64,000 nt of DNA from Lacrimispora algidixylanolytica (GTDB lineage: Bacteria; Bacillota; Clostridia; Lachnospirales; Lachnospiraceae), in NCBI RefSeq assembly GCF_003609635.1, contig NZ_MCIA01000009.1, positions 62,001 through 126,000 of the forward strand, read 5' to 3'. Below, piece after piece: positions 8,827 through 17,119 of this stretch. The position numbers and the translations under genes are program-made. Under the pieces are notes generated by a model. It saw only the letters and a program-made list of their open reading frames with translations, made no database searches and was not told the origin of the DNA. Numbering within the stretch: position 1 is the first letter of the stretch; the number at the start of each line of letters is the position of its first letter.

Positions 8827-9666
8827 TTAGCCTTTGATACCTCCGGCTGTAATACCTTCAACAAAATACTTCTGTGCGAAGAAATATAAAAGAATGGGCG
8901 GAATCAGTGATACAAAAGACATAGCCAGCACCTGATTCCATGGTGTTGATGAACCCTGGCTGTCAATGGACATCTTTAAGGCCAATGACAAGGTATAGTT
9001 CTTAACACTGCTGATATAAACAAGGTTGTTAAAGTAATCATTCCATCTCCACAAGGTCTGGAAAATAATTACGGAAAATACGGACGGCTTTAAAAGAGGA
9101 GCCAGAATCTTAACATATACCACAAACGGGTTACACCCATCCATGTAAGCGGATTCGTCTAATTCTTTTGGAATACCTCTAAGGAACTGAATCTGCATAA
9201 AAATCAGGAATGGATAGCAGGCCAAAACTGCAGGTGCCCAGAAGGGAAGGTAAGTATCTACCCAGCCAAATTTATTAAACACCACATATCTGGGAATCAT
9301 AATGACTGCATCCGGCAGCATCAGTGTAGAAATCATAAGCGCAAACAGGATTTTCTTAAAAGGGAATTTAAATCTTCCAAACCCGTAAGCAACAATTCCC
9401 GTTGACAGTGCGGTTAACAAAACCGTTGGCACCACCAGTTTAAACGTGTTTAAGTAAAAGGTAAGATAGGTGAACTGACCGCTTCCCTTCCAGCCATTTT
9501 TATAGGCAATGGAAGAAAACTTTTCAGGCAAAAGACTCATCTTGCCAAATAACTCCTGATTATCCTTAAAGGTAGCAAAAAACAACCAGAATAAAGGATA
9601 AATCATTGCAACTCCCATAACAATTAAGATCACATATGCGATTATATCATTTTTCTTCACTCTCAT
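8827..9666 (-). CDS. Sugar ABC transporter permease, MalG type
   Basis: This inner permease has 279 residues and about six membrane segments, with the EAA-loop sequence YMDGCNPFVVYVKILAPLL that contacts the ATPase. It ends in the GITAGGIKG tail common to MalG-type CUT1 permeases. Its start codon overlaps the stop of the partner permease by one base (TGATG). No ATPase gene is present in the operon; CUT1 systems of this kind usually share a MsmX-like ATPase encoded elsewhere. Confidence 0.94.
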   Translation of the reverse strand: MRVKKNDIIAYVILIVMGVAMIYPLFWLFFATFKDNQELFGKMSLLPEKFSSIAYKNGWKGSGQFTYLTFYLNTFKLVVPTVLLTALSTGIVAYGFGRFKFPFKKILFALMISTLMLPDAVIMIPRYVVFNKFGWVDTYLPFWAPAVLACYPFLIFMQIQFLRGIPKELDESAYMDGCNPFVVYVKILAPLLKPSVFSVIIFQTLWRWNDYFNNLVYISSVKNYTLSLALKMSIDSQGSSTPWNQVLAMSFVSLIPPILLYFFAQKYFVEGITAGGIKG

Positions 9667-10595
9667 CAGTCCATTCCTCCATCATTATAAAATACCCATG
9701 CACTGGATGAGCGGAATACCAAAACCGTAATCAGAAGAATCGCCAAGAACAACACCCATGAGGATGCAGATGCATACCCCATCTTCAGATTTTGGAAGGC
9801 ATCTTCGTAAATTTTCACTCCAATCAGATAGGTTCCATGATTGGGACCACCGCTTGTAATGATAAAGGCTGACGTAAATTCCTGTAGCGCATGTATAATC
9901 TGCATGATCAGGTTAAAGAACACGATTGGTGTCAACATGGGAAGAGTAATGCTCCAGAACTTTGTCCATTTATTGGCTCCGTCAACCTCTGCTGCTTCAT
10001 AAAGTTCTGTGGGCACATTTTTAAGTCCTGCAAGGAATAAAACCATGGAGGAACCAAACTGCCATACTACCAGTAAGCTAATGGTTACCAGTGCAATATC
10101 CGGATCTCCCAGCCAGTTGACGGACGGAATTCCAAATACTCCAAGAAAATTGTTCATCATTCCTTCTCTCATGAACATAAAGCGCCATAAAATAGAAATT
10201 GCTACGCTACCGCCCATAATGGAAGGCAGATAGTAAACGGTACGGAACAGATTGATACACTTCAGCTTCATATTCAGTATCATTGCTACAATTAAAGCCA
10301 TAATAAGCTTCATTGGAACTGCCATAAGTGCATACTTAAAGGTCAATCCTAGTGATTTCATGAAGTATTTATCTTTTGTAAACAGTCTTTTGTAATTGTC
10401 TAACCCGATCCACTTTCCTTCGGCCAAAATCGAAAAGTCTGTAAATGAATAGTACAGAGACATAATTAATGGATATGCCTGAAGAATACAAAAGCCAATT
10501 AACCAGGGCAGAATAAATAAAATTCCCCACCTCCAGTTTTTCGGATACTTCCTGACACTGGGTACGGATGGATTTTTAGTTGCTTGCGGTGACAT
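9666..10595 (-). CDS. Sugar ABC transporter permease, MalF type
   Basis: This is the first gene of the uronide operon. The 309-residue protein has about six membrane segments. The N-terminal KNWRWGILFILPWLIGFCIL and the EAA loop EAAEVDGANKWTKFWSITLP are typical of MalF/UgpA-type permeases. It pairs with the MalG-type partner to form the membrane channel. AGGAGG precedes the ATG. The gene diverges from the response-regulator gene across about 240 bases, which presumably hold the promoters of both. Confidence 0.94.
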   Translation of the reverse strand: MSPQATKNPSVPSVRKYPKNWRWGILFILPWLIGFCILQAYPLIMSLYYSFTDFSILAEGKWIGLDNYKRLFTKDKYFMKSLGLTFKYALMAVPMKLIMALIVAMILNMKLKCINLFRTVYYLPSIMGGSVAISILWRFMFMREGMMNNFLGVFGIPSVNWLGDPDIALVTISLLVVWQFGSSMVLFLAGLKNVPTELYEAAEVDGANKWTKFWSITLPMLTPIVFFNLIMQIIHALQEFTSAFIITSGGPNHGTYLIGVKIYEDAFQNLKMGYASASSWVLFLAILLITVLVFRSSSAWVFYNDGGMD

Positions 10596-10762
10596 ACATT
10601 ACTCCTCCTAACACTTTTCATTAATGAGATTCTATCACATATGCCCTTATACTGAGCCCCTGTCACCGTTACCTGATCCTATCATTATTATCTATCATTT
10701 TTTTACAGCTCTATCTTTATTTTAGAGGTTTGTTTCATACGCTCGAGTTTTGCCGCTCTCAT

Positions 10763-10792
10763 TTGACGCAAAGAAGTTTAGCATGCTATAAT
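10763..10792 (+). promoter_or_regulatory. Promoter of the two-component regulator genes
   Basis: TTGACG and a perfect TATAAT are 18 bases apart. Transcription would start near 10799 and give a short leader ending in the GGGGAGG ribosome binding site of the response regulator. Confidence 0.7.
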
Positions 10793-10835
10793 TTGGTGGT
10801 AATGAACATTGCCGATTTATTGGGGAGGTAAGACG

Positions 10836-11570
10836 ATGTACGAGCTTTTAATTGTAGATGATGAGGCAAATTCCCGTGATATTCTCGCCTCCTGTTTTCC
10901 ATGGAATGAATCAGGATTTTCCGTTTGCGCTCAAAAGGGAAACGGACGGGAAGCCCTTGAGTATTTAAAAGAACATACCGTCCATGTGGTTTTAACAGAT
11001 ATAAGCATGCCTGACATTGATGGAATCGGTCTTGCCAAAGCCCTCTGGGAGGCTCCAGCCCCCCGCCCTACCATTGTCTTTTTAAGTGCCTATGACAATT
11101 TCCAGTACGCCCAGAATGCCATACGCTATGGAGTACGCTACTATGTCTTAAAGCCTACCAATTTTTCTGAACTGAAAGAGATTTTTGCAACTATAAAGAA
11201 GGAACTGGACAATAAATATCAGATTTCCTCTCAAGATGAGACCGATTATGTCCCCGATGAGATCATAGACAAGGTTCTTGCCTATTGTATAAAGAACTAC
11301 CGGGAAGGCTCCCTATCGGATCTAGCGGAATCCCTGTATCTGAATTCCTCTTATCTCAGCCAGCTAATCAAACAAAAAACAGCTAAGACCTTTTCCGATT
11401 TATTAACCGAAAGCCGCATGAAACAAGCCGCATTACTTCTAAAAGATCCAGATTCCAAAATTTATAATATCAGCAATTCCATTGGATATGTAAATCCCAA
11501 TAACTTTGCAAGAGCCTTTAAGGCCTATTGGGGTATTACTCCCACAGAGTACCGGAACCATGAAAGATAA
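10836..11570 (+). CDS. YesN-like response regulator (REC + AraC)
   Basis: This is a DNA-binding response regulator that probably switches on the divergent sugar-uptake operon. The 244 residues comprise an N-terminal receiver domain with VDDE (7-10), phospho-acceptor D55 in LTDISMPD and the conserved lysine in VLKP, then a C-terminal AraC-type pair of helix-turn-helix motifs that ends with WGITPTEYR. A longer frame with a TTG start exists, but GGGGAGG seven bases before this ATG fixes the start. The kinase gene follows 34 bases later. The extended middle region found in many YesN proteins is absent, so this is a short form. Confidence 0.93.
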   Translation: MYELLIVDDEANSRDILASCFPWNESGFSVCAQKGNGREALEYLKEHTVHVVLTDISMPDIDGIGLAKALWEAPAPRPTIVFLSAYDNFQYAQNAIRYGVRYYVLKPTNFSELKEIFATIKKELDNKYQISSQDETDYVPDEIIDKVLAYCIKNYREGSLSDLAESLYLNSSYLSQLIKQKTAKTFSDLLTESRMKQAALLLKDPDSKIYNISNSIGYVNPNNFARAFKAYWGITPTEYRNHER

Positions 11571-11604
11571 AGGGGTTACGCATTGTTTGGATTAAAGGCT
11601 GAGA

Positions 11605-13452
11605 ATGAGCCAAAGATGGGAAACGAAAATGAAACAGATGAAAAAAACAATCCGGGTACAATTATCCGTTCGATATCAGTTCTTTACCAAAAGCCTGTTA
11701 ACCAACTGTCTTTTACTTTTGATTCCCATCATGATGGTTGGTCCATACAGCGTAATCCAATCCTCAAAGGACAATACGACCGCCATAGAAAAAAGCACCT
11801 ATCAGACACTTCATCAACTGGAACAAACCATTGAACAGCTTTATTCCCATATTGATAATGCAAAAATATTTTTCTCCTCCAATCCCAGAGTCACCATTCA
11901 GATGAAAAAAGCATTTAATGAAAAACCTGTATCTCTGGATTCACTTAAAAATATAGAAAACCTGTCTTTATATTTTCAAAATCTAATATTCACAGACCCT
12001 TATATTGAAAACATCTATGTCTATTATGACAATTCCAATAACCGGATGTTCCTCCCGCAAAGAGGCTCCATCCAAACGGTTTTCACATCAGACGAACAGA
12101 AAATTATAGACACCTATAAAAATTCCGGCACCAAAGATTTCTGGATGGAGATCAAGCGAAAAAAAATCCCCGGATCCAAAGCCTCCACCGATACCCTAAT
12201 CATTTATCAACGGCTTTATACCCGTTTTGCGTACAAGCCGGTGGGTATGGTGGCTTTCGAATATAATTTAAATAAGATGGAACAGTATTTCCAGACCGTG
12301 CTGCAATACAATAACCAGTCCATCTATTTAATTGATTCAGGACAAAATATCATTTATACCAACAGCAAATCTGACGATCCCGCCGGAGAATTGAACTGCA
12401 TCAATACAACACTCACTACGAAGGAAGAACTGCATCTGTTTGATATTGAACTAAATGATACGTACCAAAAAGCCGCTTACTTAAGATCCGTAAGGAACAA
12501 CGGGCTGACTTATATCACCTTTACTCCTTCCAAGGAAATCTACAAAACTACAAGAAGTCTTTCCGGAACCTATATGCTTCTTATGTTTTCAGGAATTTTC
12601 TTATCCTTTGTCTTGGCCTTTTATAAGACAAATAAGGAATATCAGTATTTAAGCAGCATCATCGACATTTTCAGTAACCCAGAAGCTTCCCAGCGGCATT
12701 TTGACAAGATGCCAAGGAAAGCAGGAAATCCGTTTGAATACATTATGCTAAACATTATAAGGCTGTTTTTGGATCAAAAATATTTAAAGGTTCAGGCATC
12801 AGAGCGGGATTATAAATTACAGATATTAAAAATGCAGGCATTGCAGCATCAGATCAATCCTCATTTTCTCCATAATACATTAAATACCATTTACTGGGAG
12901 TCCATACGCATGACTTCTTCAGAAAACTCATGCAGTACCATGGTTTCCAACCTTTCCTCGGTCATGCGCTATTCCGTAGGGGATCCTCAGGAAAATGTAA
13001 AAATCAAGGAAGAACTGGGCTATTTAAAAACTTATCTGGAAATTATGAAGATACGCTATACGGATAAATTTGAGATATTCTACCTCGTCGATGAATCGTG
13101 TACCATTTATCCAATTAAAAAGATGATTCTCCAGCCGATTGTGGAGAATTCCATCTATCACGGAATCAAAGAAAAAAACGGGAAAGGAAAAATCTATGTC
13201 GGAATCCGGCGCCTCCACAAATCCATCTTATTCTATATCCTGGATGACGGTATCGGTATTGCCCCGAAAAAACTTTTGAAGTTACAGGAACAGCTTTATA
13301 CCCATTCGGACATATCCTCCTCCCACATTGGTTTGACCAACACCAATCTCCGGTTAACCATGACCTATGGGGCTAAGTCCCGCCTTCGAATAAAGAGCAC
13401 GAAAGAGAAATATACTCTGGTTTATTTTACGATTCCGTTAACAGATCTGTAG
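11605..13452 (+). CDS. YesM-like sensor histidine kinase
   Basis: This is a membrane sensor kinase, partner of the response regulator before it. The 615 residues show one membrane segment near 30-52, an extracytoplasmic sensing region of about 270 residues, a second membrane segment near 322-341, then the His_kinase domain with H420 in HQINPHFLHNTLN and an ATPase domain with N-box QPIVENSIYHG and G-box DDGIGI. The external region probably senses the sugar, or the sugar-loaded binding protein. The ribosome binding site is weak, so the in-frame Met at residue 9 or 12 could be the true start. Confidence 0.92.
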   Translation: MSQRWETKMKQMKKTIRVQLSVRYQFFTKSLLTNCLLLLIPIMMVGPYSVIQSSKDNTTAIEKSTYQTLHQLEQTIEQLYSHIDNAKIFFSSNPRVTIQMKKAFNEKPVSLDSLKNIENLSLYFQNLIFTDPYIENIYVYYDNSNNRMFLPQRGSIQTVFTSDEQKIIDTYKNSGTKDFWMEIKRKKIPGSKASTDTLIIYQRLYTRFAYKPVGMVAFEYNLNKMEQYFQTVLQYNNQSIYLIDSGQNIIYTNSKSDDPAGELNCINTTLTTKEELHLFDIELNDTYQKAAYLRSVRNNGLTYITFTPSKEIYKTTRSLSGTYMLLMFSGIFLSFVLAFYKTNKEYQYLSSIIDIFSNPEASQRHFDKMPRKAGNPFEYIMLNIIRLFLDQKYLKVQASERDYKLQILKMQALQHQINPHFLHNTLNTIYWESIRMTSSENSCSTMVSNLSSVMRYSVGDPQENVKIKEELGYLKTYLEIMKIRYTDKFEIFYLVDESCTIYPIKKMILQPIVENSIYHGIKEKNGKGKIYVGIRRLHKSILFYILDDGIGIAPKKLLKLQEQLYTHSDISSSHIGLTNTNLRLTMTYGAKSRLRIKSTKEKYTLVYFTIPLTDL

Positions 13453-13753
13453 TGTTAATTTTGTGCCATAAAAGGATTTCGTACACGAAGAAACATGATC
13501 ATACGTTTAAACCTCGTTACAATCTTAATTAAAATACTATCACTATATTTATGATATCTTGTAAATTCACCTGGGTCATAGTGGATTTGTTGCAACAAAA
13601 ATCTATGTCAAGAGAATTTTACCAAAAAATAACCGAATTTACCCCGAAAAATATATATTCTAATTTTTTCATATTGTTGAAAATTCCAGCCTTATATGTT
13701 AAGGTCATATCCAAAATCTGGTAATAACCATCAAGAATGAGGGGAATATTTAT
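13453..13753 (+). other. AT-rich gap with a perfect 14-base palindrome
   Basis: No gene is visible in this 301-base gap. The only distinct structure is the palindrome TTTGTTGCAACAAA (13586-13599), which might be an operator for the small membrane protein downstream. No clear terminator follows the kinase gene and no convincing -35/-10 pair was found. Confidence 0.4.
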
Positions 13754-14215
13754 TTGGGAAACTTTGAAAACATCATTAATATTGTTGGCGGAGTCATAGG
13801 GGTTTATTTTATTATTGCAATGCTTATGTTCTTTCGCTATCTTTACTTTAAGAAAGGACGCTTAAAAAAAGCTTTGATTCACGTTTTACTTTCTATCTTA
13901 CTTCTTTGTGCAGTTGTGGCTTTCTATATCGGATATGGGAATGCCATAAGCAGTGCTGCACCAGAACCAGGCACCTTTACTGAAAGTATGAAACAAACAT
14001 TAGACACAAAGTCACCGGAAGAACTTAAATTCAATGATTTATCTCAAATCGTTATGCTGTCCAACTTCCCCATTAACGAAGAGGACAATGTATATTTAGA
14101 TAAGATTAAGGAGTATTATATTTACTATCAAATGAGTATGGAGACTAATACTAAGACCGAAGAAGAATTATCCCAACAATTTGATACATTACGGGCGAAC
14201 ATAGATTGTAGATAG
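13754..14215 (+). CDS. Small membrane protein of unknown function
   Basis: I do not recognise this 153-residue protein. Two hydrophobic helices are clear (about residues 10-28 and 41-62), joined by a short basic loop (YFKKGRLKKA), followed by a polar C-terminal region of about 90 residues that is probably outside the cell. The frame begins with TTG; GAGGGGA lies about eight bases before it and no in-frame ATG occurs before the first membrane helix, so TTG is the likely start. It is a single gene ending in a strong terminator. Confidence 0.7.
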   Translation: MGNFENIINIVGGVIGVYFIIAMLMFFRYLYFKKGRLKKALIHVLLSILLLCAVVAFYIGYGNAISSAAPEPGTFTESMKQTLDTKSPEELKFNDLSQIVMLSNFPINEEDNVYLDKIKEYYIYYQMSMETNTKTEEELSQQFDTLRANIDCR

Positions 14216-14219
14216 TACT

Positions 14220-14275
14220 AAACCAAATGCCGTGAGTCAGCAAGATAGAGTTGACTCACGGCATTTGGTTTTTAT
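14220..14275 (+). terminator. Strong terminator with a 20-base-pair stem
   Basis: Perfect arms (14220-14239 and 14252-14271, beginning AAACCAAATGCCGTGAGTCA) with a 12-base loop are followed by a T-rich run. It could also act on the minus strand because A residues precede the stem. Confidence 0.88.
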
Positions 14276-14365
14276 GTTAAAGAATTCAATTTAAACATTT
14301 GATTCTGTAGTTATTTAAGTTACCTTAATCTTCTTCAAGTTATCTAGTTTTCCATACAATCCCAC

Positions 14366-15154
14366 CTATTCTTTCAGCCACCACGCCTTCGGAATAGTTT
14401 CCAATTCTATGATGCAATTAATCTGGTGAGACAGCACATCTTTTGTCACCTCATAGATTGCACCAGAATCACACAGAATACAGGCGGCATCGCCAAACTT
14501 GGTTTTAATTGCTGCTTTCCTATCATAGAAAGCCTGTTCCAGTTTTGTATAATTCTCAGAAATATGATCCGTAACTGGATTGTCATGGCGAAGCATAAAA
14601 GATGGTTTAATCTGGTTATCTGGCATGACAATTTTAAAATAAGTAGGTTCCTTGGTCAGACGCTCCGGCACGTCTAAATGTTCTTCCACACAGTGGATAA
14701 AGGTATTCCGTTCATGACCAACTCCAAGAAGCAGGATTTTACCATTTCTTTCTTTGATACGATTATAAGCACCTTCTGGGGAACAAGGGGACGTTTGATT
14801 TTCTTCTCCTTCAATAAAGGCTTCACTATCTTTTCCGTGCACGGCTAAACTATGAGTTGGGTGAAGGGAACGAAGCACTCCTTTTCGCTTCCGAAAGAGA
14901 TTGGGTAAAATGCCGACACAAGCTGGCTCAATTCTTGGATCATACTCATTGTGATACTCTGACATAGAAGCCCATGTGTGAGTGGGCAAAATAAGAAGGC
15001 CATCAGACATGTATTCCATAAACGCATCGAGAACAGTATCCGCCCCACCTTCAACCTCACCGATTGCCTTCATAGAAGAATGCACCAACAATGTGTCACT
15101 GGGCTTAATTCCCATATCCTTCAAATGCTGAATCAGATCTTGTTTTGTATACAT
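14366..15154 (-). CDS. AAC(3)-family N-acetyltransferase
   Basis: This belongs to the Antibiotic_NAT family (aminoglycoside 3-N-acetyltransferase / YokD-like), using acetyl-CoA. The 262 residues show the family blocks TLLVHSSMKAIGE near 26, GLLILPTHTW, HPTHSLAVHG and LLLGVGHERNTFIHCVE. AAAGGTG eight bases before this ATG fixes the start; a TTG start seven codons upstream lacks a site. Many genomic members of this family do not confer resistance, so the substrate is open. It stands alone between a convergent terminator and a phosphate-box region. Confidence 0.88.
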   Translation of the reverse strand: MYTKQDLIQHLKDMGIKPSDTLLVHSSMKAIGEVEGGADTVLDAFMEYMSDGLLILPTHTWASMSEYHNEYDPRIEPACVGILPNLFRKRKGVLRSLHPTHSLAVHGKDSEAFIEGEENQTSPCSPEGAYNRIKERNGKILLLGVGHERNTFIHCVEEHLDVPERLTKEPTYFKIVMPDNQIKPSFMLRHDNPVTDHISENYTKLEQAFYDRKAAIKTKFGDAACILCDSGAIYEVTKDVLSHQINCIIELETIPKAWWLKE

Positions 15155-15330
15155 AATAACACCTTTCTTTCCCAAGTAATTTAATAGTTATCCTGTCTAC
15201 TATCATAAGGGAGCCACTGGCTTTTTGCAAGGGAGGTCCATGTTACTTTAGCTTTTTGTTTTCATGAACTGTCTCATTGTAATAGAAGTCTTATTAAGCA
15301 CAAACCGATTCCTTGCGGCTTAAGAATTCT

Positions 15331-15384
15331 TTCACAAACCCGTCACAATTTCATCAAACTCCCGTCACAATTACAGGTTATATT
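15331..15384 (+). promoter_or_regulatory. Four-repeat Pho-box-like promoter
   Basis: Four hexamers, TTCACA, GTCACA, ATCAAA and GTCACA, start at 15331, 15342, 15353 and 15364, exactly 11 bases apart. This is the arrangement bound by PhoB/PhoP-type regulators. A TATATT -10 box (15379-15384) follows nine bases after the last repeat and no -35 box is evident, as expected for an activator-dependent promoter. It reads away from the AAC(3) gene and into a region with no coding sequence. Confidence 0.6.
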
Positions 15385-15390
15385 AGTAAT

Positions 15391-15494
15391 TACAAAGGAT
15401 CAAGCAACCTTTTAATATAAATTTTTTTCATACTTCAGCCGACAGGATTCCCAGGTCTTGTCGGCTCCTCCCATTTTATTGGGATCTTTTTATT
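15391..15494 (+). ncRNA. Candidate small RNA driven by the Pho-box-like promoter
   Basis: A transcript from the -10 box at 15379 would be about 104 bases long and has no start codon with a ribosome binding site. It contains a small hairpin (AAGG...CCTT), a strong hairpin AGCCGACA/TGTCGGCT (15437-15466), and a terminator TCCCA-TTTTAT-TGGGA followed by TCTTTTTATT that overlaps the end of the convergent MBL gene. The terminator works only on the plus strand, where no protein gene lies upstream. An orphaned promoter from a lost gene is the alternative. Confidence 0.5.
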
Positions 15495-16302
15495 CTTTGA
15501 TATCTATACTTAGACCAACACCAACCTCATGTATTGGAATGCGACTGTTTATTTCAGCTTTCACTTGAAAGGAAACACAGTGACAGGGATACAAATCACG
15601 AATGTTGTTCTGGACAAAGTACTCAATCGTATGATTTAATCTTGAATCCACATCAAATAAATGAAATCCTCCGATTATCCCCAAAACCTTATGATTGTTG
15701 CACACTTTTTTCGCATATTCTATGATATTGCAAATACCACTATGGGAACATCCCGTTATAATAAATAAACCATCTTTTCCCTTGTAGACCAAAGCAGTAT
15801 CATCTAAAACAAAATCATCACACTGACAACCATCTTTATGCTGCTTTCCAATTGCTGTTCGTCTCTCAAATGAATTGAGATTTGGTATTTCCCCTAGAAA
15901 GATAATGTTATCGCTAACTCTCATCGGTACCTTAGAACATGATACACGACAGATCTTTTTTACTGCCTCTTCGGTTAGATCCAAACCAATCAGTTCATTA
16001 TTTTCCTTCTTTATTTTTAGAGCATCAGGGTGTGCGATTAGTTCAACATTTGCCAAGTCATATTGATTGCTTATGTGCCGAAATCCACCGGTATGATCGT
16101 TATGCCCATGAGAGAATACGATCTTAGTTATTTTACTTAAGTCTACAGGGAGCTTGTCCGAATTTTTCATAATAATATCGGAGTATCCTGTATCAAATAA
16201 TATTTTTTCATCCCCATCTTCAATATAGTAACTAACTGCAGGTTCACCAAAATAGTACTGATCTATATATGTGTTGTTGTCTACTAAGACTGTTAATTTC
16301 AT
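15490..16302 (-). CDS. MBL-fold metallo-hydrolase
   Basis: This metallo-beta-lactamase-fold hydrolase resembles the group annotated as dihydropterin-ribofuranosylaminobenzene phosphate synthase homologues; the true substrate is unknown. The 270 residues carry the metal-binding motif HGHNDH (in FSHGHNDHTGGF, about residues 64-75), a later ITGCSHSGICN with the bridging histidine, and GIIGGFHLF near the C-terminus. No signal peptide is seen. A possible promoter (TTGGTT, 17 bases, TATTAT on the minus strand) lies just upstream. The 3' end overlaps the terminator of the candidate small RNA, so the two transcripts converge. Confidence 0.87.
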   Translation of the reverse strand: MKLTVLVDNNTYIDQYYFGEPAVSYYIEDGDEKILFDTGYSDIIMKNSDKLPVDLSKITKIVFSHGHNDHTGGFRHISNQYDLANVELIAHPDALKIKKENNELIGLDLTEEAVKKICRVSCSKVPMRVSDNIIFLGEIPNLNSFERRTAIGKQHKDGCQCDDFVLDDTALVYKGKDGLFIITGCSHSGICNIIEYAKKVCNNHKVLGIIGGFHLFDVDSRLNHTIEYFVQNNIRDLYPCHCVSFQVKAEINSRIPIHEVGVGLSIDIKE

Positions 16303-16502
16303 CTTTGACTCCTCTTACTATTTTTTCTTTATGTTTTTACATTTTTCACATGATTCATGTTTGTTATAATAGTATCATCAAATTCATTAACCAAACATTA
16401 ATTATCCGTGGTTTCTAGTTATTTTTATAAAAACTTATGGGAATGTATTGTAACATTAATGACAATTTAAAACCATTCACCATAGAGTGATGTCCCCCAC
16501 TC

Positions 16503-16852
16503 TCACGCATCTGGAAAACACCGAAACGTAATTAAGTTATGATCTGGGTCTAAAAAGCTCATATTCTTTGCTCCCATGGCCTCATAGCAGGAGGATCAAC
16601 AATTTCTACACCAAGAGCTTTTAGCCTTTCAAATTCCACATCAACATCATCAACGGTAAATGCAATACAAATATTTTGTGGATTCTCATTCCGAATTACC
16701 CCATCATTATAAATGGTCAATGTAGTTTCCTCTGAAAGTATCATTTGGTGAACATGGTCATTGCTGTTGTTATCTACATCAAATAATAGCTTATAAAAAT
16801 TTGATAATCGAATTACATCACTAGTTAGTAAGCATACCTCTCCTATTTTCAT
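16503..16852 (-). pseudogene. VOC (glyoxalase-fold) protein with a frameshift
   Basis: The first frame reads MKIGEVCLLTSDVIRLSNFY and runs to a premature TGA after RPWEQRI. After the GGG at 16573-16575 (minus strand) the minus-strand sequence continues in another frame as AKNMSFLDPDHNLITFRCF, the usual C-terminal strand of vicinal-oxygen-chelate proteins. One missing G would restore a protein of about 117 residues. The fault is either a real frameshift or a sequencing error in the G run. AGGTGA before this ATG marks it as the start rather than the Met six codons upstream. Small single-domain VOC proteins often act as glyoxalases or drug-binding proteins; no specific role is claimed. Confidence 0.75.
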
Positions 16853-17119
16853 CCAATTCACCTCATGCAATCATAATATTCTATTTACATAGAGTACTCT
16901 CCCACCATAAAAACAATCAATATAAAATTTTCAATCACCTTAACAACTTATAAATTCCTCTATAAATCACATGAATTTCATAAAGATATTATACTATAAA
17001 ATTTCCATCGTGCTATACTATAAACAAATGGATTTATAATAAAATACTAATATCTCAACACTCCATTTAATACAAAAAATAACAAAGCATAAAATCAAAA
17101 ACATAGAAAAGAGGATATC

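Noticed and set aside
14366-15154. Acquired aminoglycoside resistance gene on a mobile element
   Set aside because: No transposase, integrase, attachment site or flanking repeats are seen, and base composition matches the neighbours; chromosomal family members often give no resistance.
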